A stretch of DNA of 5,851 nucleotides, taken from assembly GCA_016179715.1 (NCBI GenBank), contig JACPCQ010000006.1, forward strand, positions 1-5,851. Direction: 5' to 3'. The DNA is from Parcubacteria group bacterium (GTDB lineage: Bacteria > Patescibacteriota > Minisyncoccia > JACPCQ01). A program made the position numbers and the translations under genes. Position 1 is the stretch's first letter. Each line of letters begins with the position of its first letter. The notes under the pieces are model-generated. The model was not told where the DNA came from. It did no database searches and worked only from the letters and a program-made list of their open reading frames with translations. Below, in pieces: positions 1-4,520 of the stretch.

Positions 1-773
1 ATGGTTGCGGGAATGGGCGGCTCGCATCTGGCGTCCGGCTTGTTGTCCCTGCAAAATCCCGCACGGGACCTGATCGTGCATCGCGGATACGGACTGCCGA
101 TGCTACGCCCAGAGGACGCGGCGGAACGCCTCTTTATTGCCAGCTCTTATTCAGGAAATACCGAAGAGGTGTTGGATTTTCTTGACGCAGCACTCGAACA
201 AAAATTGCACGTTGCCGCAGTTTCGGTCGGCGGAGCGCTTCTGGAAAAGGCGCGTGCTCAAGGTTTCCCGTTTGTACAACTTCCCGATACCGGCATCCAG
301 CCGCGTATGGCGCTGGGGTTTTCGCTTCGCGCGCAGATGAAATTGATGGGAGACGAGGCGGGGCTTTCCGAAACCGCGTTACTCGCCAAGACACTTATGT
401 GCGAGGACTGTGAAAAGCGCGGGAGAGCATTGGCGCAGACGCTCAATGGAAAGATTCCGGTGATATATGCGTCGGCGCAAAATCAGCCGATTGCGTACAA
501 CTGGAAAATTAAGTTTAACGAAACCTTATATTTCTGCATGACGCGGCAGACCATCCGCGCATACAGAAGCGCATGGAAATTACCAAAAAGCTCTATGAAA
601 ACCGCGCCTTTCCTGTTACGATATTGCAGCTTGAGGGCAAAGGTATCTGGGAGCGGATATTTACTTCGCTACTTACTGCCGATTGGGCCGCGCTCTTTAC
701 CGCGCAACAATACGGCGCGGAGGCCGAACAAGTGCCCATGGTGGAAGAATTCAAACGGCTCATGAAAAGATAA
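1..773 (+). pseudogene. Bifunctional phosphoglucose/phosphomannose isomerase, SIS family; partial at 5' end and broken by internal deletion with frameshift
   Basis: Members of this family interconvert glucose-6-P or mannose-6-P with fructose-6-P in the cytoplasm. Seen in frame 1: the SIS sugar-phosphate loop GMGGS (residues 4-8 counted from base 1), SYSGNTEE (49-56), PRMALGF (101-107) and PIAYNWKIKFNE (163-174). The frame then turns to non-homologous residues after about base 525. The true C-terminus continues in frame 3 from about 525 to the TAA at 771-773, with DHPRIQKRMEITKKLYENR and the ending VPMVEEFKRLMKR. The family normally has some 30 residues between these halves, including a PE-x-NHNE segment that carries catalytic Glu and His. 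That segment is absent in every frame, so this is a deletion plus frame change, not a single-base slip. Base 1 is an ATG, but VAGMGGS is normally preceded by about 30-40 residues, so the gene probably began upstream of the window. As read, no active isomerase would be made. The family call is firm; whether the break is biological or an assembly error is open. Confidence 0.8.
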
Positions 774-805
774 CAAATGCTAGAGCCCAGGTTTTTACAA
801 TATAC

Positions 806-892
806 GGAAGCGTGCCGGAGTGGTTGAACGGGGCAGTCTTGAAAACTGCTATACCCGCAAGGGTATCGGAGGTTCGAATCCTCCCGCTTCCG
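806..892 (+). tRNA. tRNA-Ser, anticodon TGA
   Basis: The cloverleaf can be folded completely by eye. The acceptor GGAAGCG (806-812) pairs with CGCTTCC (885-891), and G892 is the discriminator base typical of serine tRNAs. The D stem is CCG (815-817) with CGG (829-831). The anticodon stem GCAGT/ACTGC (833-837/845-849) encloses loop CTTGAAA with anticodon TGA at 840-842, which reads UCN serine codons. A long variable arm TACCC-GCAA-GGGTA (852-865 region) is the class II hallmark of tRNA-Ser. The T arm is GGAGG-TTCGAAT-CCTCC (868-884). The gene is followed by CA and not CCA, so the CCA tail is added after transcription. It lies 32 bp after the broken isomerase gene on the same strand, and I see no convincing promoter of its own. 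Confidence 0.97.
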
Positions 893-894
893 CA

Positions 895-954
895 AACGTA
901 CAAATTTGCAAAGGAACGTAAAATAGTTGTACGTTCCAAAGCAAATTTTACGTT
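895..954. repeat. Long hairpin element 1 (first of two tandem copies)
   Basis: This is a 60-nt inverted repeat starting three bases after the tRNA discriminator base. From outside inward: AACGTA (895-900) pairs with TACGTT (949-954), with C901 bulged. AAATTTGC (902-909) pairs with GCAAATTT (941-948). AAA faces AAA (910-912/938-940) as a 3x3 internal loop. GGAACGT (913-919) pairs with ACGTTCC (931-937), and the loop is 11 nt (920-930). There are 21 Watson-Crick pairs. It has no U-tract, so it is not a normal tRNA terminator. It may be a structured RNA or a small palindromic mobile repeat; the function is unknown. Confidence 0.85.
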
Positions 955-960
955 GCTGGG

Positions 961-1018
961 ACGTTTAATTTCTGAAAGAACGTAACAGCAGTGTACGTTC
1001 TGAAAGAAATTATTATGT
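961..1018. repeat. Long hairpin element 2 (second tandem copy, same architecture)
   Basis: This has the same plan as the element just upstream, with different bases. The outer ACGT (961-964) pairs with ATGT (1015-1018), with one G-T wobble. TAATTTCT (966-973) pairs with AGAAATTA (1005-1012). GAA faces GAA (974-976/1002-1004) as a 3x3 internal loop. AGAACGT (977-983) pairs with ACGTTCT (995-1001), and the loop is again 11 nt (984-994). Paired positions that differ from copy 1 change on both arms, so the fold is kept while the sequence drifts. I found no coding potential across it. Confidence 0.82.
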
Positions 1019-1065
1019 CTCGCCTTCAAAATTTCTACTTCGCTTCGATTTTGCGGGAGTAGTTT

Positions 1066-1086
1066 GTAATGAGTAATTAGTAATTT
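1066..1086. repeat. Three tandem 7-bp repeats, GTAATNW
   Basis: GTAATGA, GTAATTA and GTAATTT lie head to tail just upstream of the MFS gene. It is simple-sequence intergenic DNA and may overlap the promoter region. Between the hairpin pair and this repeat (1019-1065) I see only a weak possible stem, CTACT (1035-1039) with AGTAG (1058-1062). Confidence 0.6.
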
Positions 1087-1102
1087 TGGCTTAGTTTTAT
1101 TT

Positions 1103-1723
1103 ATGGCAAAACGATCTACGAAACTCGCGCATTATTTTCTCAAGGACATCAATCCCGTTATTCGCCTTTTGATAATTTCAGATACGGTTATTATTGGCGC
1201 CGCGGGATTACTGGGTCCTATATTTGCATTATTTATTGAAGATTTCGTCCAAGGAGGAAACGCAGCTGTTGCCGGTCTTGCGGCTGGCATCTATCTTTTT
1301 ACTAAGAGTATCCTTCAAATTCCGATTGCTCATTTCATTGATAGAGTACGCGGCGAAAAAGACGATTTCTGGCTAATGTTCATTTGCACTATTCTCATTG
1401 CGGTAATTCCTCTTTTGTATCTTGTCATTCACACGCCACTCCAACTTTATATCGTGCAGTTCATTTTGGGATTATTTACTGCATTTACCTTCCCGACTTA
1501 TATGGCAATATTCACGCGCCATATTGATAAAGAAAAAGAAGGTACGGAGTGGGGCGTGTATTTTACGCTTACAGACCTGACCAGCGCTGCTCTAGCGGCT
1601 GTTGGCGGTTTTCTTGCAACTACGCAAGGATTCCCGACTCTAATTATTGCTGTTGTCGCAGTGTCACTTATTGGTTCGTTAATGCTCTGGCCGATTAAAC
1701 CGTATATCAAAGCAGCAACATAG
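1103..1723 (+). CDS. MFS-type membrane protein, half-size (six predicted transmembrane helices)
   Basis: This is a 206-residue inner-membrane protein of the Major Facilitator type; the substrate is unknown. Hydrophobic segments fall at about residues 20-46, 54-78, 88-110, 112-137, 150-174 and 177-198. Between helices 2 and 3 lies AHFIDRVRGEKDD (76-88), a recognisable form of the MFS motif A loop (D-R-x-G-R/K). The acidic and basic RHIDKEKEGTEW (139-150) links helices 4 and 5. Ordinary MFS carriers have 12 helices and about 400 residues. The chain ends cleanly in a stop after a basic tail, and I recall similar six-helix MFS-like proteins in Patescibacteria, so it is more likely complete than truncated. 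It might work as a dimer. The ATG at 1103 has no Shine-Dalgarno site before it. GC is visibly lower than in purD and the isomerase gene. It lies upstream of the nudix gene on the same strand with an 89-bp gap. Confidence 0.8.
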   Translation: MAKRSTKLAHYFLKDINPVIRLLIISDTVIIGAAGLLGPIFALFIEDFVQGGNAAVAGLAAGIYLFTKSILQIPIAHFIDRVRGEKDDFWLMFICTILIAVIPLLYLVIHTPLQLYIVQFILGLFTAFTFPTYMAIFTRHIDKEKEGTEWGVYFTLTDLTSAALAAVGGFLATTQGFPTLIIAVVAVSLIGSLMLWPIKPYIKAAT

Positions 1724-1728
1724 AATTT

Positions 1729-1763
1729 TCCGCCAAACCTGCCTGCCGGCAGGCAGGGGCGGA
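1729..1763. repeat. GC-rich perfect palindrome with paired flanks (CPR-type intergenic palindrome)
   Basis: The core CCTGCCTGCCGGCAGGCAGG (1738-1757) is a perfect 20-bp palindrome. Outside it, TCCGCC (1729-1734) pairs with GGCGGA (1758-1763), leaving AAA (1735-1737) bulged on the left arm. It sits 5 bp after the MFS stop codon. It lacks a following T-run, so it is not a canonical terminator, though such a stem could stall transcription or protect the 3' end. I recall this core as a frequent dispersed repeat in Parcubacteria genomes; that is memory, not a search. Confidence 0.85.
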
Positions 1764-1812
1764 GTATTCTGCGGATAAGAGGAATCTTTTAAGTCTTAAG
1801 AAATATTGCAAA

Positions 1813-2310
1813 ATGGGTTCAATTACGGAAAACAAATATCTCCATGAGGTGGCCATTACCGCAATCATTGTAAGAAACGGGAAATATTTAATTACTCGTC
1901 GTTCTGCAAATAAGAAGCGTTTTCCCAGAATGTGGACTGTTCCGGGCGGAAAGCTGGAAACGAACGATTATATTAGCTTGCCGAAGGACACAACTGATTA
2001 TTGGTACAACGTGCTAGAAAAAGTATTAAGACGAGAGGTGAAAGAAGAAGTCGGATTGGATATTCTAAACATTGTCTATGTAACGAGTTTGGCTACTATA
2101 CACAGTGATGGCAATCCATCGCTCGTCATCTCTTGTTTAGCCGATTATCAATCCGGCGAGATTATACTAAAACCAGATGAAACCGACGACTTCCGTTGGG
2201 TAACGCTTGAGGAAGCAAAAACTTTCCAGCTGATTGACGGTATATATGATGAGCTGGCAATGGCCGAAAATCAGCGCAAAGGAATAAAAACAGAATGGCA
2301 AAGATCATGA
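1813..2310 (+). CDS. Nudix hydrolase with an insertion inside the nudix box
   Basis: This is a 165-residue cytoplasmic enzyme of the nudix superfamily, which hydrolyses nucleoside diphosphates linked to another group using a divalent metal. The start HEVAITAIIVRNGKYLITRR (11-30) is the usual first beta-strands. MWTVPGGKLE (40-49) and RREVKEEVGL (73-82) are the two halves of the nudix box. In the standard box GX5EX7REUXEEXGU, 14 residues separate the G from RE; here G46 to R74 is 28, so about 14 extra residues (YISLPKDTTDYWYN region, 53-66) interrupt it, and the first Glu position is Asp52. The metal-binding core REVKEE is intact, so activity is likely. The DDFRWVTLEEA segment (125-135) is the common C-terminal strand and helix. 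The ATG at 1813 has no clear Shine-Dalgarno site; GAGG near 1779 is too far away. The substrate cannot be told: oxidised nucleotides, nucleotide sugars or ADP-ribose are all possible. Confidence 0.9.
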   Translation: MGSITENKYLHEVAITAIIVRNGKYLITRRSANKKRFPRMWTVPGGKLETNDYISLPKDTTDYWYNVLEKVLRREVKEEVGLDILNIVYVTSLATIHSDGNPSLVISCLADYQSGEIILKPDETDDFRWVTLEEAKTFQLIDGIYDELAMAENQRKGIKTEWQRS

Positions 2311-2314
2311 AGCT

Positions 2315-2334
2315 CCCCGTGCTTACGCACGGGG
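2315..2334. other. Perfect 8-bp hairpin with TTAC loop
   Basis: CCCCGTGC (2315-2322), loop TTAC, GCACGGGG (2327-2334), starting 4 bp after the nudix stop. An alternative pairing of TCCCCG (2314-2319) with CGGGGA (2342-2347) is possible. The bases after it (TATTCGG) are not a T-run, so it is a poor intrinsic terminator on the plus strand. It could stabilise the nudix mRNA 3' end or be a remnant of a repeat element. Confidence 0.6.
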
Positions 2335-2379
2335 TATTCGGCGGGGATTTAATAAATAAAAAAATCTCTTCTAAGAAAG

Positions 2380-2410
2380 ACACCTCGCTTCGGAGACCGA
2401 AGCGAGGTGT
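2380..2410. terminator. Perfect 14-bp hairpin, probable terminator between convergent genes (better on the minus strand, for purD)
   Basis: ACACCTCGCTTCGG (2380-2393), loop AGA, CCGAAGCGAGGTGT (2397-2410). On the minus strand the stem is followed by CTTTCTT and, 15 nt further, a run of seven T (complement of 2358-2364), as expected after purD. On the plus strand only TTT follows, so termination of the nudix transcript would be weaker. It lies between convergent genes, where bidirectional terminators are usual. Confidence 0.55.
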
Positions 2411-2421
2411 TTGCGTGAGAT

Positions 2422-2451
2422 CCGCTCCGCGGCTACGAAGCCGCGGAGCGG
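2422..2451. other. Perfect 13-bp GC-rich hairpin with ACGA loop
   Basis: CCGCTCCGCGGCT (2422-2434), loop ACGA, AGCCGCGGAGCGG (2439-2451). It is the first hairpin met downstream of purD. No T-run follows on either strand, so it may act as an mRNA 3' stabiliser or be a palindromic repeat. The rest of the intergenic region (2452-2513) shows nothing recognisable. Confidence 0.6.
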
Positions 2452-2513
2452 TATAACAGGAAAATGTTTGCCTTCTCTCTAACTACTCCTCTCTAGCCAA
2501 TAGTGAAAGATAT

Positions 2514-3803
2514 TTACGCCGGCGGAGCGTCGGCGGCGATGTCGTCCCGGAACCATGGACCGGCGGGCAGTGTCCCGAGCACGTCTGCTGCGGCGCCGTA
2601 TGCGAGAGCTCGTGCCTCCGCGCGGTTTTCGCCGATGCCGACGACGGTGAATATTCGTCCGCCTGCAGTGAACATCAGGCCCTCGTCGTCAATCATTGTT
2701 CTGGCGTGAAAAATTTGAACGCGCTTGTTTTCCCGCAGGTCATCAAGCGCGTCAGTATCCACAGGCAATCTGACTTGCAGCCCGCCCGGGTATCCTTCCG
2801 ATGCGATGGTTATGCCGACCGTATGCTGGAAGCTCCAACGCACCGATTTACTGCCAAGTCCTCCCGTTGCGGTTGCGAGCAGCAATTTTGCGAGGTCGGA
2901 TTGCAAGAGCGGCAGGATAACTTGCGTCTCCGGGTCGCCCAGTCGCACATTAAATTCCAATACCTTCGGGCCGTCTGCGGTGAGCATGATTCCGACGTAA
3001 AGCACTCCGCAAAATGGCCGGCCTTCTTGGCGCATACCTTTAAGGAGCGGAGCGACAATGCAATCCCTTATTGCCGCTCTCTGGGGGGGTGTGAGCAGAT
3101 TTTCTCCCGCAATTGCTCCCATACCTCCGGTATTTAGTGCGAATACCGACCCACTCGCGCGTTTATAATCCCGCGCGGGCATGAGCGGCTCCACCGATCC
3201 TTCGGGGTCAACCAGAAACATGCAAGAAACCTCTTCTCCCTGGAGAAATTCCTGCACAACGACTCGCCTCCCTTCTTTGTCAAGAAAAGCGGCAAGGGTC
3301 TTGAGCGCGACTTCGCTGTTATCGGTGAGCACAACTCCCTTTCCCTGCATGAGTCTGCTAGCCTTGATGACGATGGGGCCTGCGCACTTTTGCAGGTGGT
3401 CGCGCACAAAATTTTGTACGCGGGAAAGGTCATTGAAAATCCACGATGTCGGATGTGGAATATTCAGCCGGCGCATGAGCAGTACCGCTTCTGCCTTACT
3501 CGTCTCAATTCGCGCCGCCGCGCTTGTTGGCGCGACAATTGCGAGACCGGCCTCGCGAAAGACGTCTCCAATGCCTTCGGCAATGGCGGTTTCCGGACCG
3601 ACAACGGTTAAATCAATCCCGTTGTCTTTTGCAAAAATACACAACGCATCGACATCCCATGTGCCGATGGGAACAGTGGTTGCGTGCTCTGCAGTTCCAA
3701 CGTTGCCGGGGGCGCAGTAAATTTCCTGAACCAAAGGGCTTTGATGAAGTTTCCACACTAACGCGTGTTCCCTTCCGCCGTTTCCCACGACCAGAATCTT
3801 CAT
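2514..3803 (-). CDS. purD: Phosphoribosylamine-glycine ligase (GAR synthetase), ATP-grasp enzyme
   Basis: It catalyses step two of purine synthesis: 5-phosphoribosylamine + glycine + ATP to GAR, ADP and phosphate, in the cytoplasm. Its 429 residues match the family's usual 420-430. In order: N-domain MKILVVGNGGREHAL (1-15) and VVGPE (67-71); ATP-grasp part with PIVIKA..GKGVV (143-158), EFLQGEEVS (185-193), NTGGMGA (224-230), GVLYVGIML (266-274) and the metal-binding EFNVRLGDPETQ (283-294); C-domain GYPGG (337-341), GGR (381-383) and FRDDI (418-422). Several normally strict stretches deviate: KASRLMQGKG for KADGLAAGKG, RDYKRASGSVFALNTGG for xDHKRxxDGDxGPNTGG, and FHART for FHAGT. It is thus a divergent member, but no essential block is missing. 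The start at 3803 gives the canonical MKILVVG and has AGGA 7 nt upstream; the same frame stays open 50 codons further upstream without homology. No other purine gene is in the window. Confidence 0.95.
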   Translation of the reverse strand: MKILVVGNGGREHALVWKLHQSPLVQEIYCAPGNVGTAEHATTVPIGTWDVDALCIFAKDNGIDLTVVGPETAIAEGIGDVFREAGLAIVAPTSAAARIETSKAEAVLLMRRLNIPHPTSWIFNDLSRVQNFVRDHLQKCAGPIVIKASRLMQGKGVVLTDNSEVALKTLAAFLDKEGRRVVVQEFLQGEEVSCMFLVDPEGSVEPLMPARDYKRASGSVFALNTGGMGAIAGENLLTPPQRAAIRDCIVAPLLKGMRQEGRPFCGVLYVGIMLTADGPKVLEFNVRLGDPETQVILPLLQSDLAKLLLATATGGLGSKSVRWSFQHTVGITIASEGYPGGLQVRLPVDTDALDDLRENKRVQIFHARTMIDDEGLMFTAGGRIFTVVGIGENRAEARALAYGAAADVLGTLPAGPWFRDDIAADAPPA

Positions 3804-3810
3804 GGCCTGT

Positions 3811-3814
3811 TCCT
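3811..3814 (-). promoter_or_regulatory. Shine-Dalgarno site of purD
   Basis: On the minus strand AAAGGA ends 7 nt before the ATG at 3803; the AGGA core is the complement of 3811-3814. It fixes the canonical start. Confidence 0.75.
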
Positions 3815-3887
3815 TTCTCTGCGGATTGTGGATAGCAAAATCCCATTTCCTGATATGTTGTGAAGAGCTCAAAAACAATGCGGGTGA

Positions 3888-3897
3888 CTCCTCCTTT
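3888..3897 (-). promoter_or_regulatory. Second, stronger Shine-Dalgarno-like site upstream of purD
   Basis: The minus strand reads AAAGGAGGAG here, an almost perfect anti-16S match. About 9 nt downstream is a TTG (3878-3876) in frame with purD, which would add 25 residues without family resemblance. It may mark an alternative start, an upstream translation event, or chance. I see no strong promoter for purD in 3804-3990. Confidence 0.35.
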
Positions 3898-3994
3898 CTT
3901 TTACAGTATTCTGATAGTGTTGTACATAGCCGCAGCGTTGTTAAGATTTGCATAAATTTTCTGAAAGGTTACCATATCTTAGTGATGAGATGAC

Positions 3995-4000
3995 TATAAA
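3995..4000 (+). promoter_or_regulatory. Candidate -10 box for the nucleotidyltransferase gene
   Basis: TATAAA, five of six matches to TATAAT, with an upstream TG at 3991-3992. The best -35 candidate, TTACCA (3969-3974), is 20 bp away, which is too far, so this is weak. A transcript from here would start near 4007, before the ATG at 4026 but after the one at 3990. The divergent region 3804-4025 otherwise shows no clear operator or riboswitch. Confidence 0.25.
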
Positions 4001-4025
4001 CTGCCCGGTATCAAGTATTGACGTA

Positions 4026-4520
4026 ATGAATAAAAAACTTTTATCGAGAAAAAAACTTGCGGCGGTGGTTGCGGAACTTCGCAAAGATGGCAAACGCATT
4101 GTTACCACCAACGGCTGTTTTGACCTACTGCACGTCGGGCACCTCAAAGGCCTGCAGGACGCGCGTGCATTCGGGGACGTGCTGATTGTTGCGGTGAATT
4201 CTGATAGCTCGGTGCGCGACATCAAGGATCCATCACGCCCACTTATCGGCCAGAAGGAACGCATGCAGATGCTTGCCGCGTTCTCCTGCGTGGATTACGT
4301 TACGCTTTTTTCCGAAAAAACGCCGGAAGCAGTTTTGGGGATTATCAAACCGGACGTGCATGTGAAGGCCGGATACCGTATAGCGGACATGCCCGAAGCT
4401 GCGGTCGTGCGCGCTCATGGCGGTAGGGTTAAAACCTCGCCGCGTCCGGCAAACGGCCCTTCCACCACAAGTATTATCAAAAAAATCCGTGGAGAAGGTT
4501 TGGATGAAAGAAAACGTTAG
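4026..4520 (+). CDS. Sugar-phosphate nucleotidyltransferase, RfaE/HldE C-terminal domain type (heptose-1-phosphate adenylyltransferase-like)
   Basis: This 164-residue cytoplasmic enzyme has the HIGH-motif cytidylyltransferase fold. Relatives couple ATP or CTP to a sugar or polyol phosphate (ADP-heptose, CDP-glycerol) for surface polysaccharide. Seen: KKLAAVVAELRKDGKRIVTT (9-28), NGCFDLLHVGHL (29-40) with HVGH as the nucleotide-binding HxGH, VAVNSDSSV (55-63), RPLIGQKERMQMLAAFSCVD (71-90), PDVHVKAG (109-116), and STTSIIKKI (146-154), the STT signature at the C-terminus. Length and order match the stand-alone E2 domain; the sugar kinase half of HldE is absent. The loop KAGYRIADMPEA differs from the usual KGGDY. 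I chose the ATG at 4026 because homology starts there; an in-frame ATG at 3990 and TTG at 3948 add residues without resemblance, and none has a Shine-Dalgarno site. Its 3' end overlaps the next gene by 17 nt, so the two are probably cotranscribed. The exact substrate is not resolved. Confidence 0.88.
   Translation: MNKKLLSRKKLAAVVAELRKDGKRIVTTNGCFDLLHVGHLKGLQDARAFGDVLIVAVNSDSSVRDIKDPSRPLIGQKERMQMLAAFSCVDYVTLFSEKTPEAVLGIIKPDVHVKAGYRIADMPEAAVVRAHGGRVKTSPRPANGPSTTSIIKKIRGEGLDERKR
4491..4498 (+). promoter_or_regulatory. Ribosome binding site of the cysteine-rich gene, inside the preceding gene
   Basis: GGAGAAGG lies 5 nt (AAGG) to 9 nt (GGAG) before the ATG at 4504, within the nucleotidyltransferase coding sequence. 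It supports 4504 over the later in-frame ATG at 4546 and suggests translational coupling. Confidence 0.6.

Noticed and set aside
796..801. TACAAT as a tRNA-Ser -10 box
   Set aside because: Transcription would begin inside the tRNA and there is no -35 at a suitable distance.
868..894. tRNA 3' end as a phage or island attachment site
   Set aside because: I found no second copy of the T-arm/acceptor sequence in the window and no integrase.
760..1029. Minus-strand open frame antisense to the tRNA
   Set aside because: Its protein (GRIRTSDTLAGIAVFKTAPF) is the translation of the tRNA-Ser complement, a well-known spurious annotation.
895..1086. CRISPR-like array
   Set aside because: Only two related units with internal symmetry, no spacer/repeat alternation of constant repeats and no cas genes.
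2307..2456. 49-codon plus-strand open frame starting with an ATGA overlap on the nudix stop
   Set aside because: It runs straight through all three hairpins, has low-complexity basic content and no recognisable family; the overlap is probably chance.
2503..3720. Several plus-strand open frames across purD
   Set aside because: They are shadows of purD in a GC-rich region, with Ser/Arg-rich content and no family resemblance.
3804..3953. N-terminal 50-codon extension of purD from an ATG at 3953
   Set aside because: PurD proteins begin at MKILVVG, which has its own ribosome binding site at 3811-3814; the extension resembles nothing.
3948..4025. TTG 3948 or ATG 3990 as start of the nucleotidyltransferase
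   Set aside because: No Shine-Dalgarno and no homology before residue M at 4026. ATG 3990 cannot be fully excluded.
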